From positions 1-39,045 of the forward strand of contig NZ_BAUJ01000054.1 of the NCBI RefSeq assembly GCF_000496695.1: DNA of 39,045 bases. Reading direction: 5' to 3'. The notes below the pieces were generated by a model, which saw only the letters and a program-made list of their open reading frames with translations, was not told the origin of the DNA and ran no database searches. Made by a program: the position numbers and the translations under genes. Source of the stretch: Vibrio halioticoli NBRC 102217. GTDB lineage: Bacteria; Pseudomonadota; Gammaproteobacteria; Enterobacterales; Vibrionaceae. Each line of letters begins with the position of its first letter. The stretch's first letter is position 1. Below are positions 1 through 8,188 of this stretch, one piece after another.

Positions 1-22
1 ACCTTAACTAGTAACAATTTGT

Positions 23-113
23 GGAGAGATGGCTGAGTGGTCGAAAGCACCGGTCTTGAAAACCGGCAACCGTTAATAGCGGTTCTAGGGTTCAAATCCC
101 TATCTCTCCGCCA
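23..113 (+). tRNA. tRNA-Ser(UGA)
   Basis: Acceptor stem GGAGAGA (23-29) pairs with TCTCTCC (103-109), followed by discriminator G and an encoded CCA (111-113). The anticodon stem CCGGT/ACCGG closes the loop CTTGAAA, giving anticodon TGA, which reads UCA serine codons. A long variable arm, typical of class II serine tRNAs, lies between the anticodon and T arms. The 3' part of the gene is the integration site of the island that follows, and the integration restores an intact 3' end. Confidence 0.97.
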
Positions 114-120
114 CATTTAA
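91..120 (+). repeat. attL: 30-bp direct repeat at tRNA-Ser 3' end
   Basis: These 30 bases, covering the T-arm 3' half, acceptor stem, CCA and seven further bases, recur exactly at 16193-16222. Similarity then continues imperfectly through the terminator hairpin, with one extra C on each side of the second stem. Such a pair flanking integrase genes is the usual signature of site-specific integration into a tRNA 3' end. Confidence 0.93.
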
Positions 121-144
121 AGCCCTGATTTATCAGGGCTTTTT
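119..144 (+). terminator. Intrinsic terminator of tRNA-Ser
   Basis: Stem AGCCCTGA (121-128) pairs perfectly with TCAGGGCT (133-140) around a TTTA loop and is followed by a T run. It sits directly behind the tRNA gene. A close copy lies just behind the second att repeat (about 16222-16250). Confidence 0.85.
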
Positions 145-193
145 CCGTTTCTGAGTCCCTGAAAACACTCTGGTGAGTCAATCAGGTGAGTCA

Positions 194-1465
194 ATGTATC
201 TATATAAAAGTCGTCATTGCGTCTATTTCGTCCGCGTTTGTACCCCCAAAGCACTTGTACAACAAGGCTATCCGTTCGACTTTAAATTCAGTCTAAAAAC
301 CAAATCTCGTCCTATTGCCATCAGGCGAAGTGCGCCCATTATTTCTCAAATTCTAAAATCCCTAGATAATGTGGATATATCTAGGGATTCACCTAAAGAA
401 ACCAAACAAGCAATACTGAGCTCTGTAGACTCACTCCGAAATTCATTTAACGACTCTGGGGTTGAGCTTCACTCTTTTTCATCTCAAACAGATACAAAGC
501 AACAAACCGTCAAATCAATTAAGCAAAACTTTGCTCAAGGGTATCGTTGGCAAGAAGATTTCATCACGTCGAAACAAAAAGCGCGGATCACACACCTAAC
601 CGTCCATCAGTTAAACAAGCGAACCCTTTATTTCCTTGATTACTTCAAAAATAAAAAAATCGGTATTACTCAGATCACCGCTTCGGATTTGATGGAGTTT
701 GGGAACAACCTACAGTCATGGGATAAAAGCGCCAAAACCAAGAAGGACTTTTGGGGGGCAGCAAAGCAATTTTTGAAATGGCTCACTCTAAAACAACACC
801 TTCCCCGAAACCCTTTTGAGGGGTTAACTGTTACGTTTAAATCTGAGAAATTTGCATCTGAACAAAGAGAAAAATGGTCTAGTAAACAGATTAAGAACCT
901 GCTCTCTTGCTCTCAGTTTAAACAAGCATCACCTTCTATGCAGTGGACCGTGCTTCTTCTCATCTATATGGGATTGCGCCCCACTGAAGCATGTCAAATA
1001 TCAGTACGAGATATAAGCATCGAATCCGGTATGTTTGTCCTATCCATCACCGATGAAGGGCAATCACAGAAACTCAAAAATCATCATTCTTTAAGGAAAA
1101 TTCCAATCCATAAGACCTTGCTCCAAAGTGGTTTTATTGACTTCGTCCGACAACAAAAAAAGGCGGCAAAGTCTCAGTTATTCGACTGGACCCCCACAGG
1201 GAAAGACAAGGATTGGACTAAGTTATTCCGAATTCAGTTTGGCAAAATTCAATCTTCTATTGAAATGCAACCGAAACAACGACCTACCGCTTATGGTTTT
1301 AGGCACACCTTTATCGACTGTTTAAAGCAACAAGGCATTGAAGAATATCAAGTGGCTGAAGTTGTAGGCCATGCCAATCAAAATATGACTTTTGGTCGAT
1401 ATGGGAAGAAGCTCTCAATGAGTAAATTAAAGGCGGTTATCGATGTTTTCAGCATCGGTGATTAA
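194..1465 (+). CDS. Tyrosine recombinase / tRNA-site integrase
   Basis: Phage-type integrase of about 423 residues, probably responsible for inserting the island at the adjacent tRNA-Ser. The N-terminus (MYLYKSRHCVYFVRV) resembles the arm-binding DUF6538 type. A SAM-like core-binding segment lies around residues 120-215, and the catalytic domain follows. Arg262 (GLRPTEA), Arg370 (YGFRHTF), His393 (VGHAN) and the likely nucleophile Tyr403 (FGRYGKK) are visible. The first position of the usual H-x-x-R motif is Tyr367 instead of His. ATG 194 has AGGTGAG six bases upstream; a GTG at 173 is in frame and would add seven residues. The gene begins 74 nt after attL, the usual arrangement. The family is certain; the assignment to this att site rests on position. 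Confidence 0.93.
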   Translation: MYLYKSRHCVYFVRVCTPKALVQQGYPFDFKFSLKTKSRPIAIRRSAPIISQILKSLDNVDISRDSPKETKQAILSSVDSLRNSFNDSGVELHSFSSQTDTKQQTVKSIKQNFAQGYRWQEDFITSKQKARITHLTVHQLNKRTLYFLDYFKNKKIGITQITASDLMEFGNNLQSWDKSAKTKKDFWGAAKQFLKWLTLKQHLPRNPFEGLTVTFKSEKFASEQREKWSSKQIKNLLSCSQFKQASPSMQWTVLLLIYMGLRPTEACQISVRDISIESGMFVLSITDEGQSQKLKNHHSLRKIPIHKTLLQSGFIDFVRQQKKAAKSQLFDWTPTGKDKDWTKLFRIQFGKIQSSIEMQPKQRPTAYGFRHTFIDCLKQQGIEEYQVAEVVGHANQNMTFGRYGKKLSMSKLKAVIDVFSIGD

Positions 1466-1584
1466 GTAAATTCAAGAGGTGAGTGTTGCGTTTCTTTTTC
1501 GATGTAACACGATAATTCGCCTTTTTGAACTGACCTACACCACTCCGAAGCAGCAGTACAACGCTGTTGCAGTCGGAGATGACA

Positions 1585-2727
1585 ATGAAAAATTCAACTT
1601 GCCCGTTAGACAAATACAATAAAATCTTAAAGGCATCGATCAAAAACTCTCACAAAAAATCCACTGCAACGGGTTATATCAGTAGCCTAGATATCATTTG
1701 CAATGAATTGAAACGCAATTATGTATTTAAAGACTTAAAATACAGCGATATTGTATCCCTCATAACCGATTGGCAGGACCACTACAAAAACAAAACCATA
1801 AGTAACCGACTGACCATACTAAGAAAATTAACCTTAATGGCGGCCAACGATGGTTTTCTACCTTCGGATCCTTGTGAACATATTATTGGGCTAAAACCCG
1901 ATAGTGTCTTAGAAGAGAAAAAGCCGTTCACTACTGAAGAGTTTCGTCGAATGGAAAATACACACACACAGTGTCAATCAGGCAAGAACCTTGCTTTGCT
2001 TCAACGATTAGTAGGGCTTCGTATCCAAGAAGCCATTGCTCTTTGCTGGAGCGATATCAATTTTAAAGAACGCCAACTCAATGTTCGTCGATCTCGAACC
2101 CTCAGCGAGTTCAACGCTCCAAAAACAAAACAATCAACACGTGCGTTAGTTCTGACAGACGAAGCTATGCAATTATTAAAAAAGCAGTTTGAGATCACCG
2201 GAGCTAGACAGGCTATTGATATTAAAATTCAAGGGATCAGCAAGACGTCGTTTACACGGCATTCATTCCAACCTGTTTTTATTGACGATCTAACGAGAAA
2301 TCCTTTTACTGACAGCAAGGATTATTCCCAAAGATTTTTCACTGAATTTTTACAAAAAGCAGGAATTGAGCATCGAGGCCCCTCTCACTTACGCCATTCA
2401 TTTGCATCTATAGCGTTAAGTGGTGGCGCTCCTATCAAGCTTATCTCTGTGATGATGGGACACGTAGATACCTCCGTCACTGAGAAGCATTATGCTAAAT
2501 GGCTTCCTATCTCTGATGAAGATACTCGCTCTAAATTAAGTGCTGCACTTTCGATTCATGACAAGCCAAGAGATACCTCTAAGCAACCACAAAAAGCACC
2601 TCAGCATTCGTCCGATGTCAATATATCATCGAGTTCAACTTGGACTTTTATAAAGTTGGGGATAAGAATGGTTGGCCTTCTACCTAAGCTAAAACCACAG
2701 CGAGATGAGTTTAGTTTACCGATATAA
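1585..2727 (+). CDS. Second tyrosine recombinase
   Basis: A 380-residue phage-integrase-family recombinase with a complete catalytic set: Arg146 (GLRIQEA), His268-x-x-Arg270 region (SHLRHSF), His293 (MMGHVD) and nucleophile Tyr303 (KHYAKW). The N-terminal part (residues 10-100) looks like a SAM-like core-binding domain without the arm-binding start seen in the first integrase. A basic C-terminal tail of about 70 residues follows the catalytic tyrosine. ATG 1585 has GGAG seven bases upstream; in-frame TTG 1567 and ATG 1579 are less well placed. It follows the first integrase on the same strand after 119 nt and is closed by a strong hairpin. It may act with the first enzyme in integration or excision, or belong to a nested element. 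Confidence 0.9.
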   Translation: MKNSTCPLDKYNKILKASIKNSHKKSTATGYISSLDIICNELKRNYVFKDLKYSDIVSLITDWQDHYKNKTISNRLTILRKLTLMAANDGFLPSDPCEHIIGLKPDSVLEEKKPFTTEEFRRMENTHTQCQSGKNLALLQRLVGLRIQEAIALCWSDINFKERQLNVRRSRTLSEFNAPKTKQSTRALVLTDEAMQLLKKQFEITGARQAIDIKIQGISKTSFTRHSFQPVFIDDLTRNPFTDSKDYSQRFFTEFLQKAGIEHRGPSHLRHSFASIALSGGAPIKLISVMMGHVDTSVTEKHYAKWLPISDEDTRSKLSAALSIHDKPRDTSKQPQKAPQHSSDVNISSSSTWTFIKLGIRMVGLLPKLKPQRDEFSLPI

Positions 2728-2736
2728 GTTTAAATA

Positions 2737-2772
2737 TGATGAGCTAACTTTCATTTAAGTTAGCTCATTATT
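2737..2772 (+). terminator. Terminator after second recombinase
   Basis: Perfect 12-bp stem ATGAGCTAACTT (2739-2750) / AAGTTAGCTCAT (2757-2768) with loop TCATTT, starting 11 nt after the stop codon. The T tract is weak (TATTTA), so termination efficiency is uncertain. Confidence 0.65.
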
Positions 2773-2893
2773 TACAATCAAAAGTGTGCATTAGCCCAAG
2801 CGGGGCAAGCACTTTAGCGAACACCCTTACTTGATATCATATCTTTAGTGCTCATCCATCAATGAGCCTTTAATGACCATAAAGGGAGTTTCT

Positions 2894-3271
2894 ATGTCTA
2901 CACCCATTCAACCTATTGCAATGCTCACCATGAACAATATCTTACGTGATATTGCTCAAGGCTCACTCACTTTGCTACTGCCAATAAAAACCAGTACCAA
3001 CAATGACACTAATGACACCGACCGCATGGTAAGCCTTATAGCCGGTTTATCTAACCGTGGATTGGTCACTAAATCGATTGATATCCCATCAAGGACTCTC
3101 GATGTGATTTTTGGTTTCACCGTACAGTCATTCCAAATGACAGCTTTATGTATGGACGACCAAAAACAGTGCTATGCGGTGTTGGCTTCAAAGGGTCACC
3201 AATACCAACGCCCTGAAAGCCTGCAGCTACCTGCATGGGTGAATACAACACAAAACATGTCTTTCGTATAA
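2894..3271 (+). CDS. Small protein of unknown function
   Basis: A 125-residue soluble protein I do not recognise. ATG 2894 is preceded by AAGGGAG at a good distance; an in-frame ATG at 2873 would add seven residues but has a poorer ribosome-binding site. There is no signal peptide or membrane segment. The middle of the protein (about residues 45-110) alternates short hydrophobic strands with polar turns, as in a small alpha/beta or beta-rich fold, and two cysteines are present. It lies directly behind the two recombinases, on the same strand but after a terminator, so it may be expressed separately. A role as an accessory or directionality factor is possible from position only; no HTH is apparent. 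Confidence 0.6.
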   Translation: MSTPIQPIAMLTMNNILRDIAQGSLTLLLPIKTSTNNDTNDTDRMVSLIAGLSNRGLVTKSIDIPSRTLDVIFGFTVQSFQMTALCMDDQKQCYAVLASKGHQYQRPESLQLPAWVNTTQNMSFV

Positions 3272-3316
3272 CGCAATTTACGCGCTTTAAAAGACCAGCA
3301 GTATTGCTGAAAAACA

Positions 3317-3357
3317 CAAAAACGCACTTACACGTCATGTGTGTAAATGCGTTTTCT
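3317..3357. terminator. Bidirectional terminator between convergent genes
   Basis: Stem AAAACGCACTTACAC (3319-3333) pairs with GTGTAAATGCGTTTT (3341-3355) with a single C-A mismatch. Runs of A and T flank it, so it can work on either strand. It sits between the plus-strand gene ending at 3271 and the minus-strand gene ending at 3379. Confidence 0.75.
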
Positions 3358-3378
3358 ATGTTTAGGCTGTTTCCGTCC

Positions 3379-3684
3379 TCACTTCATCCTTGGTGGTTTT
3401 GGTATCGGAACCTTGAGCGATAAATTAGCCTGCTCCACAAAATAAACCAGTACCCGATATTTTTCTTTTCGCACAGTCTGTGATTCATGCTCTGTCCTGC
3501 GCCAGTAACCAATCAAGTGCTTGCGTCCTACACGCTCTATTTGCTCTCCTAAGTTCTTCTCATGCTTAAACACATCATCGAATATCTCTATCAGTCGCTT
3601 GAGCTGTTTTTGCCGATAAGCAATACCTGGCTTCTTATAGTGACGCATCACCGCGTGTATTTGGCGCACCGTGTTTGAATTCAT
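3379..3684 (-). CDS. Small basic protein of unknown function, paired with Integrase_1-like gene
   Basis: A 101-residue, strongly basic protein (many Lys, Arg and His) predicted to be mostly helical, with a proline-rich C-terminus ending PIPKPPRMK. I do not recognise the family. A very strong ribosome-binding site (GAGGAGGT) precedes the ATG. It lies 86 nt downstream of the recombinase-like gene on the same strand and is probably co-transcribed. The basic charge and this pairing suggest a DNA-binding accessory protein for that recombinase, but this is inference. Confidence 0.65.
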   Translation of the reverse strand: MNSNTVRQIHAVMRHYKKPGIAYRQKQLKRLIEIFDDVFKHEKNLGEQIERVGRKHLIGYWRRTEHESQTVRKEKYRVLVYFVEQANLSLKVPIPKPPRMK

Positions 3685-3770
3685 ACAGACCTCCTCATTA
3701 ACAGGATGAAGAGGTACATCAAAAGCTGAGTATTCAAACTAGAGTTATGATTTTTGTGTGCGTACACAGG

Positions 3771-4787
3771 CTAACCTATGTACGCATTGCTAATGCTAAG
3801 GCGATGATGCCCTAGAAGCTTTGACAGCCCTAATCGCACCTCTTTATCTCGATGTTTGGCTTCGGTGAGGCTGATATTGAGCTGTTGTGCTAAATAGGTG
3901 TGATGAGCCTTTCCATGCTCAATATGAGCCTGTACAGGAGGCAGAGCGCCCATACGTTGCTTGTAATACTCACACGCATAATGCTTGCGTTCACCATGGG
4001 TTCGATACCCACAATCAATGCGTTGATGCTCTCGCCATACTGCTGTTTGAAAAGCTTTAAAACTCATATCGATAGGTACAAGATTGTCATGCCCTGTTTG
4101 AGACTGCAGCTTCGCGCCTCGCTCTAAGGCCGCTCGCTGACTGGGTGCATCGCAAGGCACATCACGTTTCTGCCCGCCTTTAGTCCCGCGTTCAATGGAA
4201 ATTTCGGCCTTGTCCTTCAACTGCTGTAAAGCCTTATTACAATCCAATAATGACGCTTCTCGCATTCGTAATCCAAAAGCCCGTTGTAACTGGGCAAGCA
4301 CCGCAACCGGCTCACTCGCATTGGACACAATATAATGATGCTCTTCTGAGCTGGCCGAATGGTCTGTGGTTGCAATGCCTGTTTTAGAAGGGTAATCCAA
4401 CTCTTTGGTTGCCAATACTTTGACTGCCTTATCTCCCCTTGCTTGAGCCAAACACACATTCACGTGACTTAAATAATCTCTAGCAGAAGCTGCGCTGAAC
4501 GTGGATTCGGATTCAAAGCGCTCGCGTAAATGCTCACCAAATTGCAGCACATGGCTTTTTTCAATCTGATTAAGACGTTTAACGTCCGTATTTTCTTTTA
4601 AAAAGGCTGAGAACGCACGGCAGGCAGGAAGCCTTGCTAAGTGGGTGTTGTTTTTCACCCCACCGAGTTGCTCAAGTGAGGCATTGATTAAGCATTTGTC
4701 TATCTGCCTTGAACCCAAGCCAAAGTTAGGTTTCGTAAAGGCTCTCACACCACTTAAATGGTAGCCGCTGTATTTGGTTTTACGCAT
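3771..4787 (-). CDS. Integrase_1-type tyrosine recombinase-like protein
   Basis: A 338-residue protein with the architecture of the Integrase_1 / Phage_int_SAM_2 proteins seen on mobile DNA in Vibrio and relatives. The N-terminal half (about residues 30-130) is a helical core-binding region. The C-terminal half shows tyrosine-recombinase motifs: Arg in FGLRMREAS, H-x-x-R in THGERKHYA, a Gly-His in LLGHHR and a Tyr three residues from the C-terminus (SNAYIG). All catalytic positions therefore appear to be present. ATG 4787 is preceded by AGGAG; an in-frame TTG at 4805 is less likely. An 8-bp inverted repeat (TGCGTACA 3759-3766 / TGTACGCA 3779-3786) overlaps the last codons. It is the third recombinase of the island and is divergent from the hairpin-rich noncoding block. 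Confidence 0.8.
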   Translation of the reverse strand: MRKTKYSGYHLSGVRAFTKPNFGLGSRQIDKCLINASLEQLGGVKNNTHLARLPACRAFSAFLKENTDVKRLNQIEKSHVLQFGEHLRERFESESTFSAASARDYLSHVNVCLAQARGDKAVKVLATKELDYPSKTGIATTDHSASSEEHHYIVSNASEPVAVLAQLQRAFGLRMREASLLDCNKALQQLKDKAEISIERGTKGGQKRDVPCDAPSQRAALERGAKLQSQTGHDNLVPIDMSFKAFQTAVWREHQRIDCGYRTHGERKHYACEYYKQRMGALPPVQAHIEHGKAHHTYLAQQLNISLTEAKHRDKEVRLGLSKLLGHHRLSISNAYIG

Positions 4788-5271
4788 AGTTACACTCCTG
4801 TTCAATGTCAGTTTAACTAGCGTCAGCTTTGTTCTTTTGCTGGGGGTGTTTACGGTTTTTTCTGATTCAACATAGCCGTTGATGCGCAGAAGGATTTCAC
4901 TTCTGTATCGATCAATGATTTACGCCTTTTTAATTACCCTGAATGCTTCTCCTGATAGGAGTCTGTGGCCTTATTGCATGCTCATTCAGTGATGGGTTAA
5001 CCGCTCCCTTCTATTTTAAGGTCGTGGGCAGTGTCGCAGCCTCGGTTATAATAGATAGCGTTGTTGGCATCAACTACGGCTTATTGCGTCCTCTATCTAT
5101 GTGCTATGTCATGTGAAGTTAACGTACTCTCTTGGTGGCATTGGGATAATAACGCCAAGCTATTGCTGCTTATTATCACTCCAAGTCTCTGTTTACGTAG
5201 CGTCACTTCCGAAAACTTTTTCTCGCGATGTCAGTGCGTGCTTGCAGTACAAGGGCTGAGGCCCACTATGG

Positions 5272-5309
5272 CACTTCGTCTAATTTCTTGTCAGTAATTA
5301 GACGAAGTG
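5272..5309. repeat. 14-bp perfect inverted repeat with 10-nt loop
   Basis: CACTTCGTCTAATT (5272-5285) is exactly reverse-complementary to AATTAGACGAAGTG (5296-5309). No T run follows on either strand, so it is not a normal intrinsic terminator. It may be an RNA structure, a protein-binding site, or a folded single-strand recombination substrate. Confidence 0.7.
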
Positions 5310-5593
5310 TTGAATCCCTGCTTATTGCACATCTGGCTCGTCATCAAAGACTTGCCCACCGACATCAATCGAAACGTTTTCCGTTAGTTTCATTTTTTAC
5401 GCTCAAATTTTCCTTATTTTGCCACTTAGCTTATGCGTTATTCGCATTTCTATGTGCACTCTTGCACCATCACTAAGAGTAGGAGAAATCGGTGGCCTAG
5501 AAGAGTGTGTTGAGGTTTTATTATGCGAACTGATGACGGGTAGCAATGAGAGATATTGACAGACTAAGCCAATATTTTCATTGCGGCATAGAC

Positions 5594-5627
5594 GAAAAAG
5601 AAAAGCCACTCCGAGATGAAGTGGCTA
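5594..5627 (-). terminator. Minus-strand intrinsic terminator
   Basis: On the minus strand AGCCACT (complement of 5620-5626) pairs with AGTGGCT (complement of 5604-5610) and is followed by a T-rich run TTTTCTTTTT. It lies about 230 nt downstream of the protease gene and is the best candidate for ending that transcript, with the 5671-5729 hairpin in its 3' untranslated region. Confidence 0.65.
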
Positions 5628-5670
5628 ATAGCAAGGCAGAACTAACACTGCCTATGTTTAAGAATGAGTA

Positions 5671-5729
5671 GCGATGCAAAAGTATCGGTCTATCTTGTGA
5701 GTGACTCTCGATACTCACTCCTGCATCGC
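5671..5729. repeat. Nested 59-nt hairpin
   Basis: Outer arms GCGATGCA (5671-5678) and TGCATCGC (5722-5729), and inner arms AGTATCG (5681-5687) and CGATACT (5709-5715), are both perfect. The two-level stem with a 21-nt top resembles a structured 3' untranslated region or a folded recombination site. No T tract follows. Confidence 0.6.
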
Positions 5730-5852
5730 CTTACACTTAAGTAGGTCTATTCAGATTATTGTCATTCTGTGTTGCGCTTTTTTCTTTGCGTCACATCCGC
5801 GAATACATGACACAAGAAGTCATGTGAGACAGCGCCTTTTTCCAAAGACCTC

Positions 5853-7613
5853 TTATTTAGTGCTAAATCGTCGTGTTAATAGCAACCCGAATAGCCCTAA
5901 AAGGCAGAAAGAGACACTACCACCCGAACTTGATCCACCTTGCGAAGAATCTTCATCAGCACCATCGTCTGAGTCTGGAATTTGTGGAACCTCTGGCTCC
6001 AATTCCGGCTCTTGCGGTAAGTCAGGCTCTTGAGCCTCATTACCACACCCAGGCAACGACGGATTATCATCACACGTCTCTACACAATCAGAGTGTGAAG
6101 GGTTTTTATCACAAAAAGTAGGATACAAACGAATCGTTAGTGGCTTATCAGCAACATCTTCAATACCAAGATTAATAGATGCCTCCACCACGGAGTCGAA
6201 TACAAACAGGTTTCGTTGGTTTAGTACCAACTTCACCATACAACCCGCTTTTGGCTCTAAAACTCCTGCACAATCTTGCTTAACCATCAAGAAATCATCG
6301 TAGGAAACGCCTGCAGCATCAATCTGACCATTGAGCGACTCAAAACCCCCACTCAATTCAACAGGGTCTAGCACAATAACTGTGTCCGTAAAGTTCTGAA
6401 TTGGGATCAGGATTTCGTGTGAATCACTACTTTCTGACTCAACAGTGATGCCCATATCTGTTGGATAAACAACATCATCCACATATCGAACAATACTATC
6501 CATCAAGTAACCCAAATGACTAAATGAGGCGACATACACCTCATCGCTGCCACTAAACACTCCAGATAACAATTCTGACTGCGCTACAATGTTGTCCATC
6601 TCTGCATTCATATCACTAAATACAGACACATACAGCTCGTCTTCTGGCGTTGGGTTTCGGTCTGAACCAAATAGGCCACCGTAAAAGTAATCACCCCGAA
6701 TAATCGGAGAGCCACTATCACCTGGGCCTACGCCCGGAAAATTATTTCCTGTATTCACGCCAATCATATCGGCCTGTGCTGAGGCTTGAAAAGTACACTT
6801 CTCAATATCTTCAGAACAATACGGGCCACGCAACGAACCGATATTCGCAGAGCGAGCCTGCGTTAACGGGTATGGGCGGTATAACTGAAAAGTTGCTTCC
6901 ATCAACGTACTCGGTGTTGACCCCGACGCACCACCATATGCTGTACTACCCCAACCACGAAACGTAAACGTCTCACCCGGCTTAAGGAATTGCTCCCCAG
7001 TATGATGATCGGCTAATGGTTTCAAGATGCGGCTACTTTGGTGAGGTATCGGCTCATCCAAAATAATCAAACCCCAGTCACTGTCGTTATGAGAGTTATG
7101 AACAGGATTATCTTTCACCTCCTGATCTCTATCATCAAGAAAGTGAGGCATCGTTTCAAATAGATTACGCCAATACGCTGCCGTATTAAAATCCCTAACA
7201 TCCCCCTCAAATGCATGAGGGAAAAGAGGCTCAATTTGATTATTGAACATCGGATCTAAGTAAGCCCACCAATCCTTATTGGTTTCATGAGTCCTTACCT
7301 TTTTTAGCTCCCCCGAACGGTCATAAACCGCATCTGGATCACGCACATCTATACCCTGATAAACCTTAAGGGAAACGGTATACGTCCCATCAAGGCAATG
7401 GCTAGCGGTAAAGATATACTTACCACCCACCAGCATCCCGCCACATGTTTTGGTGCTAATACCGGTATTACCTTTTAAAACGATTCGCACGAGATGGTTA
7501 CCATAGTCGTTAACCGAAGTCTCTGTACCATTGAAAATCGCGCTTGCCGAGAACGACACTAGCGACAAAGCTAAAGCGGCCGAACCAAATAACCTACTTA
7601 TAAATTTCATCAT
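5853..7613 (-). CDS. Secreted trypsin-like serine protease with GlyGly-CTERM tail
   Basis: S1-family endopeptidase of 586 residues. A Sec signal peptide covers residues 1-25 (ending FSASA). The protease domain has the triad His72 (FTASHCLDG), Asp179 (NDSDWGLII) and Ser300 (GPGDSGSP). After a beta-rich region (about 390-500) and a Cys-rich, acidic, proline-rich linker (500-555), the protein ends in a Ser/Gly stretch, a hydrophobic helix and RRFSTK, the GlyGly-CTERM signal cut by rhombosortase. The layout matches the type II-secreted proteases VesA/VesB/VesC of V. cholerae, which are exported through the T2SS and kept at or released from the surface. ATG 7613 (followed by a second ATG) is chosen because the signal peptide starts there; an upstream in-frame start adds 20 residues with no export logic. 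Secretion and rhombosortase genes are not in the window. Confidence 0.93.
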   Translation of the reverse strand: MMKFISRLFGSAALALSLVSFSASAIFNGTETSVNDYGNHLVRIVLKGNTGISTKTCGGMLVGGKYIFTASHCLDGTYTVSLKVYQGIDVRDPDAVYDRSGELKKVRTHETNKDWWAYLDPMFNNQIEPLFPHAFEGDVRDFNTAAYWRNLFETMPHFLDDRDQEVKDNPVHNSHNDSDWGLIILDEPIPHQSSRILKPLADHHTGEQFLKPGETFTFRGWGSTAYGGASGSTPSTLMEATFQLYRPYPLTQARSANIGSLRGPYCSEDIEKCTFQASAQADMIGVNTGNNFPGVGPGDSGSPIIRGDYFYGGLFGSDRNPTPEDELYVSVFSDMNAEMDNIVAQSELLSGVFSGSDEVYVASFSHLGYLMDSIVRYVDDVVYPTDMGITVESESSDSHEILIPIQNFTDTVIVLDPVELSGGFESLNGQIDAAGVSYDDFLMVKQDCAGVLEPKAGCMVKLVLNQRNLFVFDSVVEASINLGIEDVADKPLTIRLYPTFCDKNPSHSDCVETCDDNPSLPGCGNEAQEPDLPQEPELEPEVPQIPDSDDGADEDSSQGGSSSGGSVSFCLLGLFGLLLTRRFSTK

Positions 7614-8188
7614 CCTACTTCCATCGATTAAATAGACTAAATATAAGAATCTAATACTCAAACTAGAGAGCACTTAACATAATAACGATCGCTTTGAGTT
7701 GAACTCTTATCTAAATAATGCATTTAAATTAACAATCACTAGAAAATATTTAATACCTATTTACAAATGGAGTATCAAGTTAAGGTTTATGACAGTGAAA
7801 ATCATATCTAAGAATAAAAAATCGAATAACTGAACTTGAAGGGAATAAATAATCGATTTACGAATATAAGTACAAATAACACACGAAAACAGACTATTTA
7901 AAAAGCAATAATATTAGTAAGGAAATGTAAGTCTAAATTTAATTGTGAACCAAGACATACTCTAATATTCAGCGGCTAGTATTTTCTTATTATTCACAAT
8001 GACTGGCAGAGTAAACTTTCTATCGTGATGATGAAGCCTTTTGGAGAATGAGTAGCAATCATAAAAATAATGTGTTGCCACACGGTAAAACACTGACCCT
8101 TTCAATTTCTCTTTCAAATACCCCTACCTAGTGTGACTGCAAAACGGCAGTGAATTAACCCAGTTTAACCACACGTAGGGATAGAGCC
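7614..8188. other. AT-rich intergenic region
   Basis: About 575 bp of strongly AT-rich DNA between the divergent protease gene and the plus-strand gene at 8189. No open frame with a ribosome-binding site was found. It must contain both promoters; the composition would suit H-NS-type silencing, but no specific operator stands out. Confidence 0.5.

Larger units (their letters stand above)
4788..5852. other. Hairpin-rich noncoding block of about 1 kb
   Basis: No convincing gene on either strand: the open frames of 60-110 codons lack ribosome-binding sites and have compositions unlike proteins (His-, Cys- and Arg-rich). The block holds several clear inverted repeats: ATAGATAG/CTATCTAT (5051-5100), GATAATAA/TTATTATC (5145-5177), a 14-bp perfect pair at 5272-5309, a minus-strand terminator near 5610, a nested hairpin at 5671-5729 and ACATGAC/GTCATGT (5805-5825). 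It could hold promoter and leader of the minus-strand recombinase, a recombination substrate, or a structured RNA. Confidence 0.5.

Noticed and set aside
194..4787. Strand-biased circularizing integrative element (SE) as known from Vibrio
   Set aside because: Those elements carry a fixed same-strand set of recombinase genes; here the third recombinase is on the opposite strand and the element sits in a tRNA 3' end, so I do not assign it.
5061..5609. Open frames of 68-82 codons in the noncoding block
   Set aside because: No ribosome-binding sites, and compositions rich in His, Cys and Leu/Arg typical of chance translation; the inverted repeats run through them.
5701..6121. Plus-strand ORFs overlapping the protease 3' end
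   Set aside because: They are antisense to the Pro/Glu/Ser/Gly-rich linker and GlyGly tail of the protease, which creates long open frames by composition.
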